A DNA stretch of 64,000 nt from Burkholderia sp. 8Y. GTDB lineage: Bacteria; Pseudomonadota; Gammaproteobacteria; Burkholderiales; Burkholderiaceae. The DNA lies in NCBI RefSeq assembly GCF_902506145.1, contig NZ_LR733519.1, positions 1,896,314 through 1,960,313 of the forward strand, written 5' to 3'. Below the pieces are notes generated by a model. The model worked only from the letters and a program-made list of their open reading frames with translations. It had not been told where the DNA came from and ran no database searches. Each line of letters opens with the position of its first letter. The stretch's first letter is position 1. Shown piece after piece: positions 7,054 through 14,476 of the stretch. A program made the position numbers and the translations under genes.

Positions 7054-8328
7054 ATGCGCTTTTACACCATTCAGAAGCTCGGGCCGAAGCGTTCGCTGAC
7101 CCCCGAGGGCTTCCTGCTGTGCGAGGAAGTGCCCGTCGCGCGCACCGGCGAAATGCTCTACGGCGCCGGCGAGGTGCCCGTCGAGCCCGGTCCCGATGGC
7201 CTCATCCGCATCAGCCGCACGCCGGAAGAAGTGTTTCGCGACGAGACGCTGGCGAGCTGCATCGGCAAGCCGGTCACCCTCGACCATCCGACCGACTTTG
7301 TCGACCCATCGAACTTCGGGGCGCTTTCGCGCGGAACGATGTTCAACGTGCGCCGTGGCGCAGGCATCGCAGACGACCTGATCATCGCCGACCTTCTGGT
7401 GACGGAAGCCGAGGCGATCAGGGCGGTGCAGGAAGACGGAATAGAAGAAGTCAGCCTTGGATACGAGGCCGACTACGAACAGGTATCACCCGGCCGCGGG
7501 GTTCAGCGGAACATCGTTGTCAACCACGTAGCTCTCGTGGAGCGCGGGCGCTGTGGTCCGCGCTGCGCGATCGGAGATAAGGAACCTCAAATGGCGAAGA
7601 AGCCCAGTTTTCTCGACAAGCTGCGCGCTCTCATGAAAGACGCGGAGATGGAAGAGAAAGAAGAGAAGAAGACCGACGACGAAGAGTCGGAGGAACAGGA
7701 AGAGAAGAAGGAAAAGACCGGTGACTCGGCTCTGCTGAAGTCGCTCGTCAAGCGCATGGAAGCGCAGGACGCGTTGCTCGCATCGCTCGCGACGCTCGTC
7801 AAAGCGCAGGCCAAGGACGCAGACGGCGACGACGAAGAAGATGAAGAGGACGACGAGTCCGGAAAGACCGGCGACGAAGGCGACCTCACCGAAGCGGAAA
7901 CCGGCGGCAAGCTCAACCAGGCCGAAGTCGATCTGTACACCGGCGACTCGGCAAAGACGATCCTCTCTCGCGCAGAGATCCTGTCGCCGGGCATCAAGCT
8001 CCCGACGCTCGACTCGAAGGCAAGCACCGTCGACCGCGCTGCCGCGCTGTGCAAGTGCCAGCGCAAGGCGCTCGACCTCGCGTATCAAACCGATGCGGGC
8101 CGCGCAGCAATCGCGCCGTTCGTCGGCGGCAAGACGGCGGACTTCGAAAAGATGCCCGTCGCGCTGGTCAACGCCGCGTTCATGGGCGCTTCGGAACTGA
8201 TGAAGGCGCAGAACAACGGCGGTGCGCACGCATCGGCCGCGCCGACGAAGGACTTCGGCAAGCGTTCGACCGTCGCCGACATCAACAAGCGCAACCGCGA
8301 ATTCTGGGCCGATCGGGCCGCACACTAA
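7054..8328 (+). CDS. DUF2213 prohead protease fused to scaffold
   Basis: 424 residues from ATG 7054. Residues 1-175 match the DUF2213 protein (CIGKPVTLDHP near 68-79, then EVSLGYEADYE and NHVALVERGRCGPRC), a family believed to be a prohead maturation protease; His and Ser candidates are in those motifs. After residue 180 the sequence changes to a very acidic coiled region (KEEKKTDDEESEEQEEKKEK and DGDDEEDEEDDE) as in scaffolding proteins, then a C-terminal globular part that probably touches the capsid protein. This is the lambda C/Nu3-like arrangement in one reading frame. Confidence 0.82.
   Translation: MRFYTIQKLGPKRSLTPEGFLLCEEVPVARTGEMLYGAGEVPVEPGPDGLIRISRTPEEVFRDETLASCIGKPVTLDHPTDFVDPSNFGALSRGTMFNVRRGAGIADDLIIADLLVTEAEAIRAVQEDGIEEVSLGYEADYEQVSPGRGVQRNIVVNHVALVERGRCGPRCAIGDKEPQMAKKPSFLDKLRALMKDAEMEEKEEKKTDDEESEEQEEKKEKTGDSALLKSLVKRMEAQDALLASLATLVKAQAKDADGDDEEDEEDDESGKTGDEGDLTEAETGGKLNQAEVDLYTGDSAKTILSRAEILSPGIKLPTLDSKASTVDRAAALCKCQRKALDLAYQTDAGRAAIAPFVGGKTADFEKMPVALVNAAFMGASELMKAQNNGGAHASAAPTKDFGKRSTVADINKRNREFWADRAAH
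7591..8328 (+). CDS. Probable internal in-frame start giving a separate scaffold protein
   Basis: ATG 7591 lies in frame inside the DUF2213 gene, preceded by AAGGA at 7579-7583 with a 7-nt gap, one of the best ribosome sites in the head region. It falls exactly between the protease and the acidic scaffold part and would give a 245-residue protein beginning MAKKPSFLDKLRALM. In lambda, scaffold Nu3 is made from an internal start in the protease gene C. By analogy this phage probably makes a full protease-scaffold in small amounts and free scaffold in excess. Confidence 0.55.
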   Translation: MAKKPSFLDKLRALMKDAEMEEKEEKKTDDEESEEQEEKKEKTGDSALLKSLVKRMEAQDALLASLATLVKAQAKDADGDDEEDEEDDESGKTGDEGDLTEAETGGKLNQAEVDLYTGDSAKTILSRAEILSPGIKLPTLDSKASTVDRAAALCKCQRKALDLAYQTDAGRAAIAPFVGGKTADFEKMPVALVNAAFMGASELMKAQNNGGAHASAAPTKDFGKRSTVADINKRNREFWADRAAH

Positions 8329-8340
8329 GGAGAATGCCTC

Positions 8341-8829
8341 ATGGGCAACGCAATTCTATATCGCATGCCTTCGGGCATTCCCGGCGACCTGAGCCGCGCA
8401 TCGGTCGCGACGGTCGAATCCATCCCGCTGAGCGCGAGCGCGCCGTTCGCAGGCTTCGGTCTGTTCGGCAAGATCGTCAGCGGCACGTTTCAGCCGGTCG
8501 GCGCCGGTGACACGGCAGCCGCCGTCTACGGTGCGCTCGTTCGCCCATACCCGGCCGGCGGCTCGCAAGACCCGCTCGGCACCTCGACGCCGCCCACGAC
8601 TGGCATCGCAAACGTGCTGCGCCGCGGTTACATGACCGTGAAGAACAACGCAGGCACGCCGACGCTCGGCGGCCAGGTCTACGTCCGCGTTGCCGCTGCA
8701 TCGGGCGCGAAGGTCATCGGCGGCATCGAAGCCGCTGCCGACTCCACCAACACGATCGCCATCACCGGCGCGACGTTCACGAACGCGGGCGACGCAAGCG
8801 GCAACGTCGAAATCGCCTTCAACATCTAA
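8341..8829 (+). CDS. Head decoration/structural protein
   Basis: 162 residues, small polar and beta-rich (many G, A, T, V), with a start backed by AAGGAG. It stands between the protease/scaffold and the major capsid gene, the usual place of capsid decoration or cement proteins. The segment PAGGSQDPLGTSTPPTTGIANVL precedes a beta region with RRGYMTVKN and QVYVRV. No Cys and no signal peptide. I place it in the decoration group from position and composition; the exact family is uncertain. Confidence 0.68.
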   Translation: MGNAILYRMPSGIPGDLSRASVATVESIPLSASAPFAGFGLFGKIVSGTFQPVGAGDTAAAVYGALVRPYPAGGSQDPLGTSTPPTTGIANVLRRGYMTVKNNAGTPTLGGQVYVRVAAASGAKVIGGIEAAADSTNTIAITGATFTNAGDASGNVEIAFNI

Positions 8830-8843
8830 GGGGCCATCACCAC

Positions 8844-9875
8844 ATGAGCAAAATCATCAAACCGCTGGCGATGGCAATGGCGATCGCTGGCGCGCCGTCG
8901 ATCATCACCCGCTCGCGCACGCGCGACAGCATGCTGACGTTCGACTCGCGCACGATCGACAGCACGGGCTCGTTCCTGATCGGCGAACTCGAACGCCTCG
9001 ACCAGCGCCTGCACATGCCGCTGGCGTCGGTCACTTGGACGCGCGACATCGATCTCCGCGAGGATGTGTCGATCGCCGACGAAACGTCGTCGTTCACGAA
9101 CTCGTCGTTCGCGGCGGCCGGCGGCGCATCGCCGAACGGCAAGTCGTGGATCGGCAAGGATGCAACGGCAATCGCCGGCATCTCGCTGGACATCGGCAAG
9201 ACGGCCAATCCGCTGACCCTCTGGGGCATGCAGATCGGCTGGACGATCCCCGAACTGGAATCGGCGCAGAAGCTCGGCCGTCCGGTGGATCAGCAGAAGT
9301 TCGCCGGCATGCAGCTCAAGCACAACATGGACATCGATGAGCAGGTCTACATCGGCGACTCCGTGCTGGGCGTGACCGGCCTGGTGAACAACGCAGCCGT
9401 GACGAACATTACGAACGCGCAAACCGGCGGCTGGGCGAGCGCGACGGCAGATCAGATCCTCGCTGACGTCAACGAACTGCTGACGAGCGTCTGGGCAGCG
9501 TCGGGCTATGCAATCTGCCCGCGCGAGCTGCGCGTCCCGCCGGTCAAGTTCGGCCTGCTCGTGAGCATGAAGGTTTCGAGCGCGGGCAATATCAGCGTGC
9601 TCGAGTATCTGAAGCAAAACTCGATCTCGAACTCGATCAACGGCGTCCCGCTGAACATCCAGCCGCTCAAGTGGCTGTATCAGCGCGGCACGTCGAGCGC
9701 AGATCGCATGGCTGCGTACACGAAGGAAGAGGACAAGGTCCGCTTCCCGATGGTGCCGCTGCAGCGCACGCCGCTGGAATACCGCGACATCCGCCAACTG
9801 ACGACCTACTTCGGCCGTCTGGGCGTGGTGGAAGTGGTGTACCCGGAAACGATCGGCTATCGTGACGGAATCTGA
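8844..9875 (+). CDS. Major capsid protein (DUF2184 family)
   Basis: 343 residues, consistent with an HK97-fold capsid protein of the DUF2184 family. Features include the LGRPVDQQKFAGMQLKHNMD helix near 151, the EQVYIGD loop, TGLVNN and a C-terminal beta part ending VEVVYPETIGYRDG. The N-terminal 20 residues (MAMAIAGAPSIITRSRTRDS) could be trimmed by the upstream protease. It follows the decoration gene by 14 bp and precedes a small head-tail gene by 2 bp. Confidence 0.9.
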   Translation: MSKIIKPLAMAMAIAGAPSIITRSRTRDSMLTFDSRTIDSTGSFLIGELERLDQRLHMPLASVTWTRDIDLREDVSIADETSSFTNSSFAAAGGASPNGKSWIGKDATAIAGISLDIGKTANPLTLWGMQIGWTIPELESAQKLGRPVDQQKFAGMQLKHNMDIDEQVYIGDSVLGVTGLVNNAAVTNITNAQTGGWASATADQILADVNELLTSVWAASGYAICPRELRVPPVKFGLLVSMKVSSAGNISVLEYLKQNSISNSINGVPLNIQPLKWLYQRGTSSADRMAAYTKEEDKVRFPMVPLQRTPLEYRDIRQLTTYFGRLGVVEVVYPETIGYRDGI

Positions 9876-9877
9876 CG

Positions 9878-10051
9878 ATGGCGAAACTCATCGTTGAGAA
9901 GCCGTTCGTTCTCACCGATGCCGCCGGCCTGAAGCGCGAGTTTCCGGCCGGCGAGCATGAAGTGGACGACGCGACCGCCAATCACTGGTACGTCCAGGCG
10001 CACGCGCAAGTCGTGAAGCCCGAGATGAAGACCGCCAAGACCAAGGGCTGA
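9878..10051 (+). CDS. STY1053-like small phage protein (57 aa)
   Basis: A 57-residue protein starting two bases after the capsid stop. The middle reads REFPAGEHEVDDATANHWYV, the pattern of small STY1053-type phage-associated proteins that commonly follow the capsid gene. The C-terminus is basic (KPEMKTAKTKG). It is likely a minor head or head-completion component. The call rests on the short motif and on location. Confidence 0.68.
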   Translation: MAKLIVEKPFVLTDAAGLKREFPAGEHEVDDATANHWYVQAHAQVVKPEMKTAKTKG

Positions 10052-10055
10052 TGCT

Positions 10056-10439
10056 GTGGACGCTGCTCAATTCCGATCCGACTTCCCTGAGTTCGCCGAC
10101 ACGACGCGGTATCCCGACTCGCTGGTCACCCTGTGGCTGACGGTCGCGGCATCGCTCGTGAATGCGGACCGCTGGGGCGAGTTGACCAACATCGGGCTTG
10201 AGCTCGTCACCGCGCATCATCTCGTGCTTGCCGCGCGCGACCAACAGGCGGCTGACGGCGGCGGCCTTCCGGGGCAATCCTCCGGGCCGCAGTCGTCGAA
10301 ATCGATCGACAAGGTTAGCGTCAGTTACGACACTGGCGCGACCACCGTCGCTGATGCTGGCTTCTGGAACATGACGTCGTACGGCGTCCGGTTCATGGGG
10401 CTCACGCGGCTGATGGGCGCAGGCGGAATGCAGCTATGA
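10056..10439 (+). CDS. Head-tail connector, DUF4054 family
   Basis: 127 residues starting at GTG 10056 with AAGGG 9 nt upstream. It has the DUF4054 look: QFRSDFPEFADTTRYPD at the N-terminus, a helical middle and a C-terminal YGVRFMGLTRLMG stretch. These proteins form a ring under the portal. The stop overlaps the next start by four bases. Confidence 0.85.
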   Translation: MDAAQFRSDFPEFADTTRYPDSLVTLWLTVAASLVNADRWGELTNIGLELVTAHHLVLAARDQQAADGGGLPGQSSGPQSSKSIDKVSVSYDTGATTVADAGFWNMTSYGVRFMGLTRLMGAGGMQL

Positions 10440-10915
10440 CGGCCAAGATCACGCGCGACAAGGTCGCATCGGTGATCAAGGCTGTCAGCGATCTGGCAAC
10501 AAAGGACGTGCTTGTCGGCATTCCCGACAGCGCGCCCGAGCGCAAGGACGGCGAGCCGATCAGCAACGCGCAGATTGGGTACATCCAGGAGCACGGCGCG
10601 CCGGCGGCGAACATTCCCGCGCGTCCGTTCCTCGTGCCCGGCGTGCGCGACGCGCAAGACAAGATCGGCGAGCGTCTGGGCAAGGGCGCGAAGGCGGCGC
10701 TGAACGGCCAAGATCAGGCAGAGCAAACGCTGAACGCCGCTGGCCTCATCGGGCAGAACGCGGCGCGCGCCAAGATCAACAGCAACATCCAGCCGAAACT
10801 GGCTGACTCGACGATCGCGGCGCGCCTCGCGCGCGGCGTGACTCGGACCAATACGCTGGTCGACACCGGCCAGCTTCGCAACTCGATCACGTACGTGGTC
10901 CGCAACAAGACCTGA
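10436..10915 (+). CDS. Tail completion/neck protein (HK97 gp10-like)
   Basis: 159 residues starting at ATGA overlap with the DUF4054 gene. It contains VLVGIPDSAPERKDG, then AQIGYIQEHGAPAANIPARPF, the characteristic segment of gp10-like and virion morphogenesis proteins, and a C-terminal VDTGQLRNSITYVV. Such proteins act at the joint between head and tail. Length and neighbours fit. Confidence 0.82.
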   Translation: MTAKITRDKVASVIKAVSDLATKDVLVGIPDSAPERKDGEPISNAQIGYIQEHGAPAANIPARPFLVPGVRDAQDKIGERLGKGAKAALNGQDQAEQTLNAAGLIGQNAARAKINSNIQPKLADSTIAARLARGVTRTNTLVDTGQLRNSITYVVRNKT

Positions 10916-10917
10916 CC

Positions 10918-11292
10918 ATGCCACTTCTCGACGTCTCCGACCTCCTGACCGATCCGGATTTCGTCGACACATCGCTGACTTGCACGCGGAGCGCGCAGAC
11001 GGTAGGCGATGACGGCATGGCGGTGAATGCGCCCACGGTGACGCAGTTCTCTGGCGTCGTGACGAACGACTCCGGCGACCAACTGCGCCGCCGGCCAGAC
11101 GGCACCATGATCGAAGGCTCGATCACGATCCACACGCGCTTCCAATTGATCGACGGCAAGACAGGCTTCGATGCCGACGTCGTGACATGGCAGGGAAGGC
11201 AGTACACGGTCGTCAACGTGCGAGACTGGTCGACGTACGGTCGCGGCTTTGTGGCGGCGCAGTGCGAACTGATGCCGTTCTCGGGAGGCTGA
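10918..11292 (+). CDS. Phage neck/connector protein of unknown family
   Basis: 124 residues, two bases after the previous stop and one base before the next start. Largely beta: FSGVVTNDSGDQLRRRPDG, then a GSITIHTRFQLI strand and ADVVTWQGRQYTVVNVRDWS, the last being typical of small head-tail joining proteins with a barrel fold. I assign it to the neck from position between gp10-like and tail terminator genes; I cannot give a firm family. Confidence 0.7.
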   Translation: MPLLDVSDLLTDPDFVDTSLTCTRSAQTVGDDGMAVNAPTVTQFSGVVTNDSGDQLRRRPDGTMIEGSITIHTRFQLIDGKTGFDADVVTWQGRQYTVVNVRDWSTYGRGFVAAQCELMPFSGG

Positions 11293-11293
11293 T

Positions 11294-11878
11294 ATGGCGA
11301 ACGATTCAAGCACCGGCGGCTATCTCCTGCCGACTGCGCCGTCGCCGCCGCTCGAAGACGCCGCGCTCGATGCGGTCTTTCAGCAGCTGATAGTCGGGCT
11401 CACCGGCCTGCCCGGCAACATGGTGCGACCGCGCTGGCAGCCGACCGTGCCGAAAATGCCAGAGCCGACGCAGAACTGGTGCGCCATCGGCGTGACGGAC
11501 ATTGATCAGGACTTCGCGCCGACGGTCGTGCACGTGCCGGACACGGCAGGCACCGACAAGCTTTACCGAAACGAGATTCTCACGCTGACGGCCAGCTTCT
11601 ACGGACCGGCGGCGATGCAATACGCGGCGCAGGCGCGCGACGGCATCTTCGTGGCGCAGAACCACGGCATGCTCGAACTGAGCGGCATGGGTCTGGTCGA
11701 CGTCGGCCGCCTAACCGCCGCGCCCGAGCTGCTCAATCAGCAGTGGCTGCGGCGCTACGACCTGCAGTTCCGCGTGCGACGCCAAGTCGAGCGCACCTAC
11801 AGCGTGCTCAACGTCCTGTCGGCGCACGGCACGATCAACCGCGATCCCGACACGACAGACTTCGTCGTCGAGCAGTAA
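11294..11878 (+). CDS. Tail/neck terminator protein (LIC_12616-like)
   Basis: 194 residues. The motif MVRPRWQPTVPKMPEPTQNW near 45 and a downstream beta pattern, ending in RRQVERTYSVLNVL, match phage neck terminator proteins that cap the tail tube and set its end. It is the last gene before the sheath gene. A hairpin followed by T residues lies between them and may lower or tune readthrough. Confidence 0.75.
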   Translation: MANDSSTGGYLLPTAPSPPLEDAALDAVFQQLIVGLTGLPGNMVRPRWQPTVPKMPEPTQNWCAIGVTDIDQDFAPTVVHVPDTAGTDKLYRNEILTLTASFYGPAAMQYAAQARDGIFVAQNHGMLELSGMGLVDVGRLTAAPELLNQQWLRRYDLQFRVRRQVERTYSVLNVLSAHGTINRDPDTTDFVVEQ

Positions 11879-11901
11879 GCCCATCAACATCGGATTCTTC
11901 G

Positions 11902-11924
11902 GCCCGCCGCGCGCGGGCTTTTCC
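11902..11924 (+). terminator. Hairpin with short T tract between neck and sheath genes
   Basis: GCCCGC (11902-11907) pairs with GCGGGC (11913-11918) around CGCGC and is followed by TTTT. With the sheath gene 17 bp further on, it is likely a partial terminator that late antitermination passes. Confidence 0.6.
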
Positions 11925-11940
11925 TTTTTAGGACGCACAC

Positions 11941-13425
11941 ATGGCGAACAAACTGCCGATCAGCCGACTGGTCAATGTCGCGATCACGCTCACGCAGGCG
12001 GCTGCGCAAGCTCAGAACACATCGACGCTGCTGATCCTCGGCACGTCCAACGTCATCGACCTGACGTCGCGCTTCCGTTCGTACGGGAGCCTGGCCGACG
12101 TCGCAAGCGACTTCGGCACGACGGCGGAAGAGTATCTCGCGGCCGCGCTCTGGTTCGAGCAGTCGCCGCAACCCACGACGGTTATGGTCGGTCGCTGGGC
12201 CAAGACGGCCGCCGCCGGCCAATTGCTGGGCGGCACACTGTCGGCAGCGCAACAGGCGCTCGCGAACTTCACGGCGGTGTCGTCGGGTGGCATGAAGGTG
12301 ACCATCGACGGCACGCTCAAGTCGCTGACGGGCATTAGCCTCTCGGGCGTCCTGAACCTAAACGGCGTCGCATCGGCTGTGACGACGGCGCTCGCCGGCG
12401 CGGGCACGTGCGTGTGGGATGCCGAATTCGGCCGCTTCGAGATCACCAGCGCGACGACCGGCGCGACGTCGTCGGTCAGCTTCGCTTCGGCTCCGACATC
12501 GGGCACGGACATCTCTGCGCTGATGGGCCTGACCTCGACGTTCTCCGGCGCATACGTGTCCGCGGGCGTCGCGGCTGAATCGGCTGTGTCCGCTGTGACG
12601 CTGTTCGATGCGAACTACGGCCAGCAGTGGTACGGGCTCGTTGTGCCGTCTGCTGCTGATGCTGACCATCTCGCGATCGCACCGTACATCGAAGGTGCGT
12701 CGACGAAGCACTTCTACGGCGTCACGACGCAAGAGGCGGCCGTGCTCGTCGCAAGCGATACAACGAACATTGCGTATCAGCTCAAGGGGCTCGGCTTCAA
12801 GAAGACGGCCGTCCAGTATTCGAGCTCGAACGCGTATGCGGCCGTCTCGCTGCTCGCGCGCATCCTAACGACCGACTACACCGGCAACAACACGGTCATC
12901 ACGCTGAAGTTCAAGCAGGAGCCCGGCATCACCGCCGAGAACCTGAACAGCACGCAGGCAAACGCCCTCGAAGCGTTCAACTGCAACGTCTTCGTCGAGT
13001 ACGACAACAACACCGCGATCATCGAGCAAGGCGTCTGCTGCTCTGGCGACTACATCGATGAGGTGATCGGCGCCGACAACTTCGCCATCGACGTGCAGAA
13101 CGCAGTGTTCAACCTGCTCTACACCAGCACGACGAAGATCCCGCAGACGGACGCAGGCAATCACCTGATCGCAACGAAGATCGAGCAGGTGTGCGCGCAG
13201 TACGTCAATAACGATTTCCTCGCGCCGGGGACGTGGAATTCCGGCGGTTTCGGCACGCTGAACGAAGGCGATTACATGCCGAAGGGCTTCTACGTCTACG
13301 CGCCCCCGATCGCGAACCAGAGCCAGGCGGACCGCAGCGCACGCAAGTCGGTCGCGTTTCAAGTCGCAGCGAAGCTCGCCGGAGCGATCCATTCCGTCGA
13401 CATCGCTCTCACCGTCAACCAGTAA
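11941..13425 (+). CDS. Tail sheath protein (DUF3383 family)
   Basis: 494 residues, the usual length for DUF3383 sheaths of contractile tails. It opens LPISRLVNVAITLTQAAAQ and contains SSLFRSYGS-like and TVMVGRWA segments, a variable middle domain rich in T, S and A, and a conserved C-terminus with GDYMPKGFYVYAPPIANQSQ and RSARKSVAFQVAAKLAGAIH. The sheath contracts and drives the tube through the envelope. The start has AGGA 9 nt upstream. Confidence 0.9.
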   Translation: MANKLPISRLVNVAITLTQAAAQAQNTSTLLILGTSNVIDLTSRFRSYGSLADVASDFGTTAEEYLAAALWFEQSPQPTTVMVGRWAKTAAAGQLLGGTLSAAQQALANFTAVSSGGMKVTIDGTLKSLTGISLSGVLNLNGVASAVTTALAGAGTCVWDAEFGRFEITSATTGATSSVSFASAPTSGTDISALMGLTSTFSGAYVSAGVAAESAVSAVTLFDANYGQQWYGLVVPSAADADHLAIAPYIEGASTKHFYGVTTQEAAVLVASDTTNIAYQLKGLGFKKTAVQYSSSNAYAAVSLLARILTTDYTGNNTVITLKFKQEPGITAENLNSTQANALEAFNCNVFVEYDNNTAIIEQGVCCSGDYIDEVIGADNFAIDVQNAVFNLLYTSTTKIPQTDAGNHLIATKIEQVCAQYVNNDFLAPGTWNSGGFGTLNEGDYMPKGFYVYAPPIANQSQADRSARKSVAFQVAAKLAGAIHSVDIALTVNQ

Positions 13426-13434
13426 GGGGCATAG

Positions 13435-13878
13435 ATGAGCACGTACTCGTTTCTGAATTTCAACGCGTCGCTGATCGGTCCCGGCGGCGCTATTTCGCTC
13501 GGTTCCGGTGCCGGAATCGCCGAGGAAGGCTTCTCGGTCGAATTCACCGAAGAAGCGGACAACATGAAAATCGGCGCCGATGGCACGCCGATGCACAGCC
13601 TCAACCCGAGCAAGGCCGGCAAGCTGACCATCCGCCTGCAGAAGACCTCGCCGACGAACGCGCTTTTGTCGGCGATGTATAACTTCCAGCGCACGAGTTC
13701 GGCGAACTGGGCGCAGAACACGTTCACGGCGACGGACACGATCCGGGGCGACGTCTACACGTGTCAGCTCGTCGCGTTCACCAAGTTCCCGAAGAACGAT
13801 TTCGCCAAGGAAGCCGGCACGATCGAATGGGAATTCAACGCCGGCATCATTGACCCGGCACTCGCCGCAGGCACCTGA
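13435..13878 (+). CDS. Tail tube protein (DUF3277 family)
   Basis: 147 residues, right after the sheath gene. The sequence has the DUF3277 order: YSFLNFNASLIGPGGAI at the start, MKIGADGTPMHSLNPSKAGK in the middle and EAGTIEWEFNAGIIDPALA at the end. It forms the inner tube that carries DNA. Its size and order match contractile-tailed phages with DUF3383 sheaths. Confidence 0.88.
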   Translation: MSTYSFLNFNASLIGPGGAISLGSGAGIAEEGFSVEFTEEADNMKIGADGTPMHSLNPSKAGKLTIRLQKTSPTNALLSAMYNFQRTSSANWAQNTFTATDTIRGDVYTCQLVAFTKFPKNDFAKEAGTIEWEFNAGIIDPALAAGT

Positions 13879-13880
13879 CC

Positions 13881-14279
13881 ATGAGCGGAATCGTAGACAT
13901 CAACGGCCAGTCCTACCGGATCGGCCGCCTCGACGCGAAGAAACAGTTCCACGTCGCGCGGCGGCTCGCGCCGCTGCTCGCCGGCCTCGGCGGCGCACTG
14001 AAGGGAAAGGCGCAAGGGTTCGCCGAACTCGTCAGCCCGATCGCCGATGCGCTCGCGAAGATGTCGGACGAAGACACCGACTACGTGCTGGACACGTGCC
14101 TGTCGGTCGTCGCTCGGCAGCAGGGGGACGGATGGCAGAACGTCATGGTGAAGGGCGGTGGCCTGGTGTTTCAGGACATCGACCTTCCGGCGATGCTTCA
14201 ACTCACCGTCGCTGTCGTGCAGCAGAACCTCGGCAGTTTTTTTCCCGGCGGGCCGTCGACTTCGACCGCGGCGGCCTGA
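13881..14279 (+). CDS. Tail assembly chaperone, short (zero-frame) form
   Basis: 132 residues between tube and tape measure genes, the position of tail assembly chaperones that coat the tape measure during assembly. It has INGQSYRIGRLDAKKQFHVA at the start and a helical body with IADALAKMSDEDTDYVLDTC. The C-terminus after the slippery run is low-complexity (PGGPSTSTAAA), as expected for a zero-frame tail that is not the functional part. The long form is made by -1 frameshifting. Confidence 0.8.
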   Translation: MSGIVDINGQSYRIGRLDAKKQFHVARRLAPLLAGLGGALKGKAQGFAELVSPIADALAKMSDEDTDYVLDTCLSVVARQQGDGWQNVMVKGGGLVFQDIDLPAMLQLTVAVVQQNLGSFFPGGPSTSTAAA

Positions 14280-14476
14280 GCAGCGTTAAGTTCGTCTCCC
14301 TTCCTGACGGCGAAGACTGGCTGCTGCTGCCGGTGATGGAGGGACTCATCAAGTACGAGTCCCTGATCGACGGCACGGTTGATCTGTGCGATGTCGCGCT
14401 GCTCAACGACGCGCTCTCGGTCAAGCGCGAGAACGAAGCGCGCGTGCAAGCCCACATGGAAGAGACGAAGCGATGA
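13881..14476 (+). CDS. Tail assembly chaperone, long form by -1 frameshift
   Basis: If ribosomes slip back one base on the T run at 14237-14243, they read 121 zero-frame residues followed by about 77 from the -1 frame, ending at the TGA that overlaps the tape measure start. The extension contains LPDGEDWLLLPVMEGLIKYE and DLCDVALLNDALSVKRENEA, a conserved-looking helical domain that has no start codon of its own near its beginning. This mirrors lambda G/GT, where the long form binds the tape measure. Joint length 198 residues. Confidence 0.75.
14237..14243 (+). other. Programmed -1 frameshift site T TTT TTT with downstream hairpin
   Basis: In the zero frame the codons are AGT TTT TTT CCC, so the T run is an ideal X XXY YYZ heptamer. 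Eight bases later GGCCGTCG...CGAC...GGCC (14251-14276) can fold into a stem-loop that would stall the ribosome. The -1 frame is then open for 77 codons. Confidence 0.78.
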
